Shown piece by piece: positions 1 through 7,724 of a DNA stretch of 34,281 nt. The notes under the pieces are model-generated. The model searched no databases. It was not told the DNA's origin and saw only the letters and a list, made by a program, of their open reading frames with translations. How positions within the stretch are numbered: the stretch's first letter is position 1; every line of letters begins with the position of its first letter. The stretch comes from Syntrophomonadaceae bacterium (GTDB lineage Bacteria > Bacillota > Syntrophomonadia > Syntrophomonadales > Syntrophomonadaceae): assembly GCA_012518685.1 (NCBI GenBank), contig JAAYRQ010000110.1:1-34281 (forward strand). Reading direction: 5' to 3'. The translations under genes were made by a program, and so were the position numbers.

Positions 1-402
1 GCATTTAACTTGGGTAAAGAGGAATATGCCGTAGATGTTTTAAATGTTCAAGAAATAGAGCGATTACTTAATATTACTAGGGTGCCTAGGACTCAGGATT
101 ATATTGAAGGTGTGATTAATTTAAGGGGTAATATAGTGCCTGTTGTTAATTTACACAAGAAATTCTCCTTAGAAAGTATAGGTGTTGAAGATGATAAAAG
201 AATTATAGTTTTTCAATTTGAAGAATTGCAAGTAGGTATAATTGTTGACGAGGTATCAGAAGTACTTAGATTAAATGTCAATGATATAGAGGAAACAGCT
301 AAAGTATATAGTTCTATTAGTGCTGAACACATTAAAGGGATCGCTAAAATTAATGATAGATTATTAATTCTTTTAGATTTACTGAGAATATTGGAAATAT
401 AG
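1..402 (+). CDS. cheW: Chemotaxis coupling protein CheW (5' end outside window)
   Basis: The reading frame is open from base 1, so the gene begins upstream and only its C-terminal 133 residues are visible. CheW is the cytoplasmic adaptor that links methyl-accepting receptors to the histidine kinase CheA. The visible part has the CheW fold signatures: LGKEEYAVDV near the start, then VINLRGNIVPVVNL, then VGIIVDEVSEVL, and the C-terminal LLILLDLL. About 20 residues are probably missing on the left. The first in-frame start-like codon inside the window, TTG at 10, lies within the conserved first strand and is not the true start. It is followed by cheC with a 19-base gap, the order seen in Bacillus-type fla/che operons. 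Family assignment is firm; a CheV or CheA C-terminal fragment is less likely given the neighbours. Confidence 0.9.
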   Translation, partial: AFNLGKEEYAVDVLNVQEIERLLNITRVPRTQDYIEGVINLRGNIVPVVNLHKKFSLESIGVEDDKRIIVFQFEELQVGIIVDEVSEVLRLNVNDIEETAKVYSSISAEHIKGIAKINDRLLILLDLLRILEI

Positions 403-421
403 GGCGGGGTGGTGAAACAAC

Positions 422-1048
422 TTGGTAGAAGACTTCAATGAGTTATCATCTATCCAAATCGATGCTTTAAAGGAAATTGGCAACATAGGGGCTGGAAATG
501 CTGCTACAGCTTTAGCCCAAATGGTTAATGCTAAAATTGACATGAATGTCCCTAAAGTTAATATATTACCATTTGCAGAGGTGCCTGACTTGATTGGTGG
601 GGCGGATTCGCATGTTGTAGGAATATACTTTAATGTTACTGGCCGTGCACCTGCTAGTATTTTATTTATTCTGCCTATAGACAAGGCTATAATACTTTGT
701 GATATGCTTTTTGGTAAAAATATTGGCGACACATCAGCTGATGATTTTGGTGAAATGGAAATGTCTGCTATGATGGAATTGGGCAATATATTATCTGCCA
801 CTTATTTAAATGCTTTAGCTATGTTTACTAATATAGATTTTATACCTTCTGTGCCAGCCCTAGGTATAGATATGGCAGGTGCTATTATTGATGCTGTCTT
901 AGCCCAATTTGGAGAAGTTGCCGATCATGTGTTAGTACTAGATACTGAATTTAAAAAAGAAGCTACAGATGTGGTAGGTTATTTTTTCTTACTTCCAGAG
1001 CCTGGCTCTTTAAGTAGTATTTTATCTGCACTTGGGGTGAATTTTTAA
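422..1048 (+). CDS. cheC: CheC, CheY-P phosphatase
   Basis: CheC dephosphorylates CheY-P and partners with CheD in receptor adaptation in Gram-positive chemotaxis. The 208-residue product has the two phosphatase half-sites typical of CheC: E18 and N21 in DALKEIGNIGAGNA, and E119 and N122 in MMELGNILSA. CheX-type proteins have only one. The start is a TTG at 422, 9-18 bases after a G-rich stretch (GGGCGGGGTGG). No ATG occurs near the family N-terminus, so TTG is well supported. It sits between cheW and cheD, and the cheC stop codon abuts the cheD ATG, suggesting translational coupling. The family assignment rests on paired motifs, length and context. Confidence 0.93.
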   Translation: MVEDFNELSSIQIDALKEIGNIGAGNAATALAQMVNAKIDMNVPKVNILPFAEVPDLIGGADSHVVGIYFNVTGRAPASILFILPIDKAIILCDMLFGKNIGDTSADDFGEMEMSAMMELGNILSATYLNALAMFTNIDFIPSVPALGIDMAGAIIDAVLAQFGEVADHVLVLDTEFKKEATDVVGYFFLLPEPGSLSSILSALGVNF

Positions 1049-1534
1049 ATGGGAAAAATAATTCAAGTAGGTATGGCTGACTTAAAATTAGCAAAAACTC
1101 CAGATAAATTGATGACAGCTGGTCTAGGCTCTTGTATCGGGATTTGCGTTTTTGATAAAAATGTCGGTGTGGGGGGGTTGGCTCATATTATGCTACCTTC
1201 TAGTACTTTGGCAAAAAGCAATCTCAACCATGCTAAGTTTGCTGATACTGCTATTGTGCTTTTATTAGATGAATTAGAGAAAATGGGTTGTAGCCGTAGT
1301 AGATTACAGGCTAAATATGCTGGCGGTTCCCAAATGTTTAAGTTTTCTGGGGATAGCGATATTATGAAAATTGGACCTAGAAATGCTGAAGCTGTTGGAG
1401 AGCACTTAAATAAACATCGTATTCGTGTTTTAGCAAGTGATACAGGCGGTAATTATGGTAGAACTATTACCTTTGATCCTAAAACAGGGGATTTATTAGT
1501 AAGGACTATTGGACATGGGGAGAGAATTATTTAA
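1049..1534 (+). CDS. cheD: CheD, chemoreceptor glutamine deamidase
   Basis: CheD deamidates glutamines on chemoreceptors and is regulated by binding CheC. The 161-residue protein contains the catalytic cysteine in GLGSC (C29) and the catalytic histidine in GLAHIMLP (H46), in the order and spacing of the family. The later blocks AKYAGGSQMF and VLASDTGGNYGRT are also typical. The ATG immediately follows the cheC stop codon and the cheD stop overlaps the start of the sigma factor gene by one base (TAATG), so the three genes are tightly coupled. Length matches the family (about 160 residues). Confidence 0.95.
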   Translation: MGKIIQVGMADLKLAKTPDKLMTAGLGSCIGICVFDKNVGVGGLAHIMLPSSTLAKSNLNHAKFADTAIVLLLDELEKMGCSRSRLQAKYAGGSQMFKFSGDSDIMKIGPRNAEAVGEHLNKHRIRVLASDTGGNYGRTITFDPKTGDLLVRTIGHGERII

Positions 1535-2307
1535 TGGCCGCTGATTTAACAAATCTGTGGATAGAATATAAAGAAAATAATTCTATTGAGGCAAGAGATG
1601 AATTAATAATCCATTTTGCACATTTGGTTAAGTATGTTGCCAGTAGGTTAGCTATTAATTTATCATCAGTTGTAGAATTTGATGAATTAGTTTCCTATGG
1701 CATTGAAGGCCTTATAGATGCTATTGAAAAATTTGATTATAAAAGAAATATAAAATTCGAAACTTATGCAATAACCAGGGTCAGAGGTTCAATGATTGAC
1801 GGTCTTCGGGCTATGGATTGGGTACCAGTATCTGTCCGACAAAAAAGTAAAGAGGTTGAAAAAACCTATGCCAGACTAGAAAGTGAATTAGCTCGCACTC
1901 CTACTGATAATGAAGTCGCTGAGGCAATGGGTATTAGCATAGATGAATTATTACATATATTAAAAGAAATTGCGGGGACGGCGATAATATCATTAGATGA
2001 TTTTTTACCTGGTGAAGATACAGGTGATAAGAAGAAGCGTATAGTGGACATTATTGAAGATGATAATAATCCAGATATACTAGAATTACTTGAACTATCC
2101 GATACAAAAGATATTCTAGCCAATTCTATTTCTCGGTTGCCAGAAAAGGAAAAATTAGTGGTGTATTTTTATTATTATGAGGGTTTAACTTTAAAAGAAA
2201 TTGGAGCGGTTTTAAACTTGTCTGAATCTAGGATATCACAACTTCATACAAAAGCTATTTTAAGATTGAGGGGTAGCCTTAGTAAGAAAAAGAACTTAGT
2301 TGTGTAA
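1534..2307 (+). CDS. fliA: Flagellar RNA polymerase sigma factor (SigD/FliA/WhiG family)
   Basis: This is an alternative sigma-28-type factor that directs RNA polymerase to late flagellar, chemotaxis and autolysin promoters. The 257-residue protein shows region 2 (VVEFDELVSYGIEGLIDAI, then FETYAITRVRGSMIDGLR), a region 3 block (ARTPTDNEVAEAMG) and a region 4 helix-turn-helix (LTLKEIGAVLNLSESRISQ). Its DWVPVSVRQK segment is characteristic of the FliA/WhiG group. The ATG overlaps the cheD stop. In Bacillus the same place after cheD is occupied by sigD, so SigD is the best functional name; the fliA symbol is the general one. There is no sign of truncation. Confidence 0.95.
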   Translation: MAADLTNLWIEYKENNSIEARDELIIHFAHLVKYVASRLAINLSSVVEFDELVSYGIEGLIDAIEKFDYKRNIKFETYAITRVRGSMIDGLRAMDWVPVSVRQKSKEVEKTYARLESELARTPTDNEVAEAMGISIDELLHILKEIAGTAIISLDDFLPGEDTGDKKKRIVDIIEDDNNPDILELLELSDTKDILANSISRLPEKEKLVVYFYYYEGLTLKEIGAVLNLSESRISQLHTKAILRLRGSLSKKKNLVV

Positions 2308-2326
2308 TTTTGTAGGGGGTTTATAT

Positions 2327-3730
2327 ATGAGTGAAAATCAAGTAAATAAAGATGGGGACATAAAAATATTATTTAATAATAATAAACTTAAAGCTTTCTT
2401 AGAAATTGTACCGCCCTTAGGCGAAGGGAAAGTTCCTACCGAAGAAGATGTTTTAAAAAAAGTTGCAGAACTAAATATTGTGGATGTAAAAAATGATGCC
2501 ATCAAAGAGGCTTTATTAGAAAAAAACTGGGGCGAAAAATTCTTAATTGCTGAAGGACGGTCGGCCATAGATGGTGTAAGCGCTAAAGTGGAGTTTAAGT
2601 TTCCCTCTTTGGCAGAACGTTTGGGTCCTAAAATTGATGCTGAGGGAATAGCAGATTACCACAATCTAGGGCTAGTGTATAATGTTAAAATGGGCGAAGT
2701 GTTAGCGATAAAAACCCCAGCTACTGAAGGAACACCTGGGGCGGATGTTACTGGTAAAGAGATTCCTGCCAAAAAAGGTGTGGATCTAAGAATACCCCTA
2801 GGAAAAAATACTATATGTGATGAAAATGAAACTCGGGTTTTAGCTGCAATAGATGGCAATGTTAATGTAAGGGATAGCAAAATAGTGGTTGACCCAGTTT
2901 TTGAGGTTAATGGAGATCTTGATTTTTCCATAGGTAATATTGATTTTGTGGGTGATGTTATAATTAATGGTAATGTCAATACAGGCTTTATGATTAATGC
3001 TGGGGGTAACATAGAAGTTAAAGGTTTTGTAGAGGGAGCCAAGTTGCTTGCTGATGGTGATATAATAATTAGAGGTGGTATTACTACTGGTCATAAAGGT
3101 CTAGTTAAAGCTAATGGCGATATATCAGCCCGCTTTGTAGAAAATTCACAAATCGAAGCAGGTGGGGATGTGATTGTTAGGGAAGCTATTATGCAATCTT
3201 TAGTTAAAGCAGGTCGTAATGTTAAGGTAACAGATAGAAAAGCTACTATTTTAGGGGGGACAGTTCAAGCAGCTGAAGAAGTTGAATCAAGGGTAATTGG
3301 CTCGCAATTAGCTACTAAAACCACTATTGAGGTAGGGGTTAATCCTCATTATAGGGAAGAATTATATGTCTTAAATAAAGAAAGAAATGAAAAAAGACTA
3401 GTAATGGATAACCTTAATCATAATTTGCAGATATTTCAAAGAAGTGGTGTTAATCCCGAGAACCTAACTCCTAAAAGAAAATTAGCCCTAGTTAAAATGT
3501 TAGATAATTTTAAAAATATTAGAAAAGAAGTTAAGGAAATTGAAGAAAGAATAATATTTTTAGAAAATGAATTTAATAAAATACAAAATGCCAAGGTCAA
3601 GGCTGTAGATATAGTATATCCAGGAGTAAGAATTACGATAGGGCAAGCCAATTACTTAATTAATGATCCTATTAAATTTTCAGCTTTTGTACTAGACGAG
3701 GGGGAAGTTAGAACTGCTGCTCTAGATTAA
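2327..3730 (+). CDS. fapA: FapA/DUF342 family protein, flagellar-operon associated
   Basis: The 467-residue product matches the FapA (DUF342) family. It has an N-terminal alpha/beta region, then a central repetitive part rich in Gly-Asp-Val/Ile turns (for example GDVIINGNVNTGFMINAGG and ADGDIIIRGGITTGHKG) that would form a right-handed beta-helix. A C-terminal charged coiled coil spans roughly residues 345-425. FapA proteins are linked to polar flagellar assembly and protein localisation in some bacteria; the biochemical role is not settled. I chose the ATG at 2327 because AGGGGG lies six bases before it. A longer in-frame version from 2300 would overlap the sigma gene and has no ribosome binding site. 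Bacillus subtilis does not have this gene between sigD and swrB. Confidence 0.85.
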   Translation: MSENQVNKDGDIKILFNNNKLKAFLEIVPPLGEGKVPTEEDVLKKVAELNIVDVKNDAIKEALLEKNWGEKFLIAEGRSAIDGVSAKVEFKFPSLAERLGPKIDAEGIADYHNLGLVYNVKMGEVLAIKTPATEGTPGADVTGKEIPAKKGVDLRIPLGKNTICDENETRVLAAIDGNVNVRDSKIVVDPVFEVNGDLDFSIGNIDFVGDVIINGNVNTGFMINAGGNIEVKGFVEGAKLLADGDIIIRGGITTGHKGLVKANGDISARFVENSQIEAGGDVIVREAIMQSLVKAGRNVKVTDRKATILGGTVQAAEEVESRVIGSQLATKTTIEVGVNPHYREELYVLNKERNEKRLVMDNLNHNLQIFQRSGVNPENLTPKRKLALVKMLDNFKNIRKEVKEIEERIIFLENEFNKIQNAKVKAVDIVYPGVRITIGQANYLINDPIKFSAFVLDEGEVRTAALD

Positions 3731-3744
3731 AGGAGGGCGATTTA

Positions 3745-4023
3745 ATGACTATTAGAAGTATTGATTTACAAGTTTTAGTACAAAAAACAGCAGAAGTATC
3801 TAAAATACAGCAGGCTATGCAGTCACAGGCTAATAGCAAACAACAAGAAAACTTGCAACAAATTACGGATTTTAATAAGAATGTTTCCCAAACAGTTACT
3901 AAGAACAGGGAAACTGAGCATAAGCGGGTTCGAGATGAGGAAGAAAAAGAAAGAAAAAGAAAAAATAAATCCGAAAATAAAAAAGATGAAGATGATAATC
4001 AAGGTATAGATATTATTGTATAG
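3745..4023 (+). CDS. Small charged coiled-coil protein, unknown function
   Basis: The 92-residue protein is not one I recognise. An excellent AGGAGG lies seven bases upstream of its ATG, and it fits the operon with a 14-base gap after fapA, so it is surely expressed. Residues 1-45 are polar and Gln-rich with a heptad-like pattern (helical). Residues about 50-85 are almost entirely Lys, Arg, Glu and Asp, followed by a short hydrophobic end (GIDIIV). There is no signal peptide, membrane segment or cysteine. Its place between fapA and the SwrB-like gene in a flagellar operon suggests a helper role in flagellar assembly or localisation, but that is inference from position only. Confidence 0.75.
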   Translation: MTIRSIDLQVLVQKTAEVSKIQQAMQSQANSKQQENLQQITDFNKNVSQTVTKNRETEHKRVRDEEEKERKRKNKSENKKDEDDNQGIDIIV

Positions 4024-4046
4024 CTTAGCATAGGGAGGTGTTTTCG

Positions 4047-4682
4047 ATAGTTGAGTTACTAATTGCAATAACTATATTATTAATCGGACTAGTTATTTAT
4101 AGCGTTTTTACACAAAAAAATAGTATTGATAGTTTTTCATCTGAATTTATAGAAGTAATAGAAGAAGCTAATTATCTAAGGGATGAATTGAAATTACTTA
4201 TGGAAAATGCTATAGAAATTTCGGGGGTTATTGTTGATGGGGTTGACAAAAGGATAAGCATTGATAATAGTGATAGCTTAGCAAAAAACAAGCTGGTTTT
4301 AGATGAGCTTAGTTTACAAAATCTGGCCAAACAATATGGTTTAACTACAGAACAGGTAGATAGCTTATTAAAAGATCTTGAAAATAATTATACTAATACC
4401 ACTACTGATATTTTAAAAATAGAGTTTGAAAATACAGATACCAACTTCATAAATCCAGAAGATAATGTGTTCTATCCAAAATCTAATAAAAATAATTTCT
4501 TAACGGTTGTTAATGAAACTAATAATGATTCATTTTGGGCAGATAAGGAATATATTACTGCAGAAATAATAGATTTACATAATCAAGGGTATTCTATTAA
4601 AGAAATCGCTAAACTTTTGAATAAAGGTCAAGGTGAAATTAGTTTATTATTAAACTTGTCTAAAAACTTTAAAGCTATATAA
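4047..4682 (+). CDS. SwrB-like membrane-anchored protein, probable ATA start
   Basis: The protein has one N-terminal membrane segment (about residues 2-21, VELLIAITILLIGLVIYSVF), a helical region, and a helix-turn-helix-like C-terminus (YSIKEIAKLLNKGQGEISLL, residues 182-201). A similar segment lies at about 93-110. The layout and the position between the flagellar sigma gene and rpsB match SwrB of Bacillus subtilis, which promotes flagellar basal-body assembly and swarming. Similarity beyond architecture is weak, so homology is inferred. Start: the Shine-Dalgarno AGGGAGG (4032-4038) points to an ATA at 4047, with 8 bases between. The alternative GTG at 4038 overlaps that Shine-Dalgarno and has none of its own. 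A strong terminator begins at its stop codon, so this is the last gene of the flagellar operon. Confidence 0.75.
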   Translation: MVELLIAITILLIGLVIYSVFTQKNSIDSFSSEFIEVIEEANYLRDELKLLMENAIEISGVIVDGVDKRISIDNSDSLAKNKLVLDELSLQNLAKQYGLTTEQVDSLLKDLENNYTNTTTDILKIEFENTDTNFINPEDNVFYPKSNKNNFLTVVNETNNDSFWADKEYITAEIIDLHNQGYSIKEIAKLLNKGQGEISLLLNLSKNFKAI

Positions 4683-4717
4683 GATTTATTTTAAAATTAA
4701 AATAAGTCTTTTTTTTT
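4681..4717 (+). terminator. Intrinsic terminator closing the flagellar/chemotaxis operon
   Basis: A 12-bp stem (4681-4692 with 4699-4710, one G-U pair, loop AAAATT) is followed by an uninterrupted run of nine T (4709-4717). The stem is AT-rich but long, and the U-tract is perfect. The last two bases of the upstream stop codon are part of the stem. Confidence 0.88.
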
Positions 4718-4735
4718 GCAAAATAATATGGAATC

Positions 4736-4765
4736 TTGCAAAACCTATTATGGTTGTGGTATATT
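4736..4765 (+). promoter_or_regulatory. Housekeeping promoter for rpsB operon, extended -10
   Basis: TTGCAA (4736-4741) and TATATT (4760-4765) are separated by 18 bases, and a TG at 4757-4758 one base before the -10 makes it an extended -10 site. It lies directly after the terminator of the previous operon. The predicted start point is about 4772, giving a leader of roughly 107 bases before rpsB. Confidence 0.75.
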
Positions 4766-4771
4766 AATTTT

Positions 4772-4878
4772 TGGTAATTACACACGCTAAAGGATTTAGT
4801 AAAAGGTGCTAGAAGTTTTTTCTTGTCTTTACTAAAGATGAAATTAGCGGAGGAATAAAACTATAAGGAGGTAAGATA
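4772..4878 (+). promoter_or_regulatory. Structured rpsB leader RNA (candidate autoregulatory element)
   Basis: Two nested helices can be drawn by eye. The outer is CGCTAA (4785-4790) with TTAGCG (4844-4849). The inner is a perfect 9-bp pairing of TTTAGTAAA (4795-4803) with TTTACTAAA (4828-4836), capped by a small hairpin AGAA/TTCT (4811-4823). The outer helix ends right at a first GGAGG-like sequence (4849-4853) that has no start codon after it. The real ribosome binding site AGGAGG follows at 4866-4871. Such a leader upstream of a ribosomal protein gene suggests feedback control by S2, but only the pairing is seen. Confidence 0.55.
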
Positions 4879-5577
4879 ATGTCAGTAATTACTATGAAAC
4901 AACTCTTAGAAGCGGGGGTTCATTTCGGTCATCAAACTCGTAGATGGAACCCTAAAATGGCACCTTACATTTATATGGAGAGGAATGGCATCTATATTAT
5001 TGATTTGCAACAAACTGTCAAAAAGTTTGAAGAAGCTTATGACTTTGTGAAAAATGTGGTTGCAGATGGACAGGATGTACTATTTGTAGGTACCAAAAAG
5101 CAAGCTCAAGAAACAACCATGGAAGAGGCTATCCGCTGTGATATGCACTATGTTAACCAGCGTTGGCTGGGTGGTATGTTGACCAACTTCAAAACTATTA
5201 AAAGAAGGGTCCTGAGATTAAAACAGTTAACCGAGATGGAAGAGTCAGGTGCCTTTGAAGTATTAACTAAAAAAGAGGTTGCTAAGCTTATTAATGAAAG
5301 GGAAAGGCTAGAAAGATTTTTGGGTGGTATTAAGGATATGGAAAAACTGCCTGGGGCTATTTTTGTAGTTGATCCTAGAAAAGAAAGAATAGCAGTGGCT
5401 GAAGCTAGAAAACTTAACATCCCTGTAGTATCTATTGTTGATACTAACTGTGATCCCGATGAGATTGATTATGTTATTCCTGGTAATGATGATGCCATAA
5501 GGGCAGTAAAACTTATTACAGCTAAGATAGCTGATGCTGTTATTGAGGGCAGACAAGGGGAACAAGGGATTAGTTAA
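4879..5577 (+). CDS. rpsB: 30S ribosomal protein S2
   Basis: S2 is a primary component of the small ribosomal subunit. The 232-residue protein opens with [22 protein letters not shown], the classic S2 signature, and contains [15 protein letters not shown] and the C-terminal signature block [12 protein letters not shown]. Length is normal for Firmicutes. The ATG follows AGGAGG by seven bases. It is the first gene of a new transcription unit after the flagellar operon, and a hairpin terminator separates it from tsf, so S2 and EF-Ts can be made at different levels. Confidence 0.98.
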   Translation: MSVITMKQLLEAGVHFGHQTRRWNPKMAPYIYMERNGIYIIDLQQTVKKFEEAYDFVKNVVADGQDVLFVGTKKQAQETTMEEAIRCDMHYVNQRWLGGMLTNFKTIKRRVLRLKQLTEMEESGAFEVLTKKEVAKLINERERLERFLGGIKDMEKLPGAIFVVDPRKERIAVAEARKLNIPVVSIVDTNCDPDEIDYVIPGNDDAIRAVKLITAKIADAVIEGRQGEQGIS

Positions 5578-5588
5578 ATAGAAATTTT

Positions 5589-5620
5589 AGGGGTGTTAAT
5601 TCCAATATGCACCCCTTTTT
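5589..5620 (+). terminator. Intrinsic terminator between rpsB and tsf
   Basis: AGGGGTG (5589-5595) pairs with CACCCCT (5610-5616) around a 14-base loop and runs into TTTTT. The large loop suggests a partial terminator that lets some polymerase continue into tsf, because I find no convincing separate tsf promoter in 5621-5665. Confidence 0.75.
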
Positions 5621-5673
5621 AAAATAACTTTTTGATAAATAATTATTAAAATAAAACTTAGGAGGTTTTTAAC

Positions 5674-6321
5674 TTGGTAACTGCGGCAATGGTGAAAGAA
5701 CTGCGAGAAAGAACAGGCGCAGGTATGATGGATTGTAAAAAAGCCTTAGTAGAAACTAACGGTGATATTGAAAAAGCTATAGATGAGTTAAGAACTAAAG
5801 GGCTGGCTAAAGCTGCTAAGAAAGCAGGAAGAATAGCTAGCGAAGGTGTAGTAATTTCTTATATCCATGGTGGTGGTAGGATTGGAGTATTAGTAGAAGT
5901 AAACTGTGAAACAGACTTTGTGGCTAAAACTGATGAATTTAAACAATTAGCTTATGATATAGCTATGCAAGTAGCTGCCTCTAATCCAGAATATATAAGC
6001 CGCGAAGAAGTACCTGAAGAGGTAATTATTAGGGAAAAGGAAGTATTAAAAGCCCAAGCACTTGAAGAAGGCAAACCCGAAAAAATAATAGACAAAATGA
6101 TTGAAGGTAGAATTGAAAAGTTCTATAAAGAGAAATGTTTAGTAGAACAGGACTTTATAAAGGAGCCTGATAAAACAGTTCAGGAATTAGTACATGAAAA
6201 TGTTGCGAAAATAGGCGAAAATATATCTATACGCAGGTTTTCTAGATATGAAGTAGGAGAAGGCATAGAAAAAGATACAGTTGACTTTGCTACTGAAGTT
6301 ATGTCGCAAATTAAATCATAG
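5674..6321 (+). CDS. tsf: Translation elongation factor Ts (short form)
   Basis: EF-Ts regenerates EF-Tu-GTP by driving GDP release. The protein begins with the family N-terminal domain ([20 protein letters not shown]) and has the core motif [19 protein letters not shown], whose TDF residues contact EF-Tu. At 215 residues it is much shorter than the Bacillus and E. coli proteins (about 290) and closer to the short Thermus type, so part of the duplicated core or coiled-coil region is reduced. The start is a TTG after TAGGAGG with an 8-base spacer; no ATG is available at the family start. Gene order rpsB-tsf-pyrH-frr is standard. Confidence 0.96.
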   Translation: MVTAAMVKELRERTGAGMMDCKKALVETNGDIEKAIDELRTKGLAKAAKKAGRIASEGVVISYIHGGGRIGVLVEVNCETDFVAKTDEFKQLAYDIAMQVAASNPEYISREEVPEEVIIREKEVLKAQALEEGKPEKIIDKMIEGRIEKFYKEKCLVEQDFIKEPDKTVQELVHENVAKIGENISIRRFSRYEVGEGIEKDTVDFATEVMSQIKS

Positions 6322-6339
6322 TTAATGGGGGTTAGTATT

Positions 6340-7056
6340 TTGCAACAACCCAAATATAGAAGAATTGTATTAAAGCTAAGTGGTGAAGCTTTAGCAGGTA
6401 CTGATGGACATGGTATAAATCATGAAATCCTGACATCCATATCTAAGCAGATTGTAGAAGTAATAAATCTTGGAGTTGAGGTAGCTGTAGTAGTAGGCGG
6501 AGGTAACATCTGGCGTGGAGTAGCGGGAAGTGCCAGGGGTATGGATAGAGCTACTGCTGATTATATGGGCATGTTAGCTACCGTTATAAATGCCTTAGCT
6601 TTACAAGATGCCCTAGAGAATTTAGATATGGGCACTAGGGTTTTATCAGCTATAGAAATGAAAGAGATTGCAGAACCATATATAAGGAGAAGGGCTATTA
6701 GGCATTTGGAAAAAGGCAGGGTAGTTATTTTTGCTGCAGGTACGGGGAACCCTTATTTTTCCACAGATACCGCAGCAGCTCTTAGATCAGCAGAAATTGA
6801 AGCGGATGTAATATTAATGGCTAAAAAAGTAGATGGAGTGTATGATTCAGACCCTATTAAGAATCCTAATGCTAAAAAATATGAGGATTTAGAATATATT
6901 GAGGTTCTGAATAAGGGTTTAGGGGTTATGGATTCTACTGCTGCCTCATTGTGTATGGATAATGAAATACCTATTATTGTTTTTGATTTAACCAGGGAAG
7001 GCAATATTATGAAAGCAGTAATGGGCGAAGATATTGGTACCTATGTAGGGAGGTAA
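6340..7056 (+). CDS. pyrH: Uridylate kinase (UMP kinase)
   Basis: PyrH phosphorylates UMP to UDP, feeding RNA synthesis and, in turn, UDP-sugars. It belongs to the amino-acid kinase fold, seen in [11 protein letters not shown] (phosphate loop), [11 protein letters not shown], and [19 protein letters not shown]. The later block [19 protein letters not shown] is diagnostic of bacterial UMP kinases. I prefer the TTG at 6340 (238 residues), since GGGGG lies eight bases upstream and the protein then begins MQQPKYRR as expected. An in-frame ATG at 6325 would add five residues but lacks a Shine-Dalgarno and sits three bases after the tsf stop. Confidence 0.96.
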   Translation: MQQPKYRRIVLKLSGEALAGTDGHGINHEILTSISKQIVEVINLGVEVAVVVGGGNIWRGVAGSARGMDRATADYMGMLATVINALALQDALENLDMGTRVLSAIEMKEIAEPYIRRRAIRHLEKGRVVIFAAGTGNPYFSTDTAAALRSAEIEADVILMAKKVDGVYDSDPIKNPNAKKYEDLEYIEVLNKGLGVMDSTAASLCMDNEIPIIVFDLTREGNIMKAVMGEDIGTYVGR

Positions 7057-7060
7057 TTTT

Positions 7061-7618
7061 ATGGTTAGTGATATTTTAATAGACGCGGAAGAGCGTATGC
7101 AAAAATCTATTGAATACCTTAAAGAAGATTTGGCAACCTTAAGGGCTGGTCGTGCTAATCCCGCTATGTTAGATAAGATTATGGTTGATTATTATGGTGA
7201 GCCTACTCCTATTAATCAGTTAGCAAATATAACTATTCCAGAAGCTAGGTTAATTGTAATACAACCTTGGGATAAATCTAGCATGCCAGAAATAGAAAAG
7301 GCTATTTTAAGATCTGATTTAGGAGTTAATCCTAATAATGATGGTAATGTAATTCGCATAGCTATTCCACAACTAACTGAGGAAAGACGGAAAGATATTG
7401 TAAAAGTTGTAAGGAAAAAGGCTGAGGAGGGAAAGGTAGCTGTCCGTAACATTAGAAGGGAAAGTAACGATTTACTTAAAACTAGTGAAAAAGACAAACT
7501 AATATCTGAAGATGAAAATAAAAAAGCGACTGATGATATTCAGAAGTTGACAGATAAATACATTAAGGAAATTGATCTTGTATTGCAAGCTAAGGAAAAG
7601 GATATAATGGAAGTATAA
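7061..7618 (+). CDS. frr: Ribosome recycling factor
   Basis: RRF, together with EF-G, splits post-termination ribosomes. The 185-residue protein has the conserved segments [14 protein letters not shown] near residue 30, [21 protein letters not shown] near 60, and [23 protein letters not shown] near 95, followed by the long helical domain. The length is exactly that of the family. The ATG at 7061 follows GGGAGG with a good spacer, four bases after the pyrH stop. A GC-rich terminator follows, marking the end of this group. Confidence 0.97.
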   Translation: MVSDILIDAEERMQKSIEYLKEDLATLRAGRANPAMLDKIMVDYYGEPTPINQLANITIPEARLIVIQPWDKSSMPEIEKAILRSDLGVNPNNDGNVIRIAIPQLTEERRKDIVKVVRKKAEEGKVAVRNIRRESNDLLKTSEKDKLISEDENKKATDDIQKLTDKYIKEIDLVLQAKEKDIMEV

Positions 7619-7652
7619 AATTACTTCTATTATAATATTGAATAGTAACTTT

Positions 7653-7680
7653 AAACCCCCTTCTATATAGGGGGTTTTGT
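7653..7680 (+). terminator. Intrinsic terminator after frr
   Basis: AAACCCCC (7653-7660) pairs with GGGGGTTT (7670-7677) around a 9-base loop, followed by a short T-rich tail (TTTTGT). It is strong in stem stability but has a modest U-tract. It separates the translation-factor cluster from uppS. Confidence 0.85.
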
Positions 7681-7724
7681 ACTAAAAATTATTTATTATT
7701 ATGCTTTTGAAAAGAGGGGTCTTT

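Noticed and set aside
2300-2329. Longer start for fapA and ATG 31151 for dacF, ATG 32365 for mlpA
   Set aside because: Each longer frame overlaps the upstream gene or its own Shine-Dalgarno and adds residues that do not fit the family; the inner starts agree better with signal peptide or family N-termini.
5621-5665. Separate promoter for tsf
   Set aside because: TTGATA is present, but no -10-like hexamer occurs at 16-18 bases; the sequence is just AT-rich.
7677-7705. Promoter for uppS (TTGTAC, 17 bases, TATGCT)
   Set aside because: The -10 is poor and the transcript would begin at the Shine-Dalgarno itself, leaving almost no leader.
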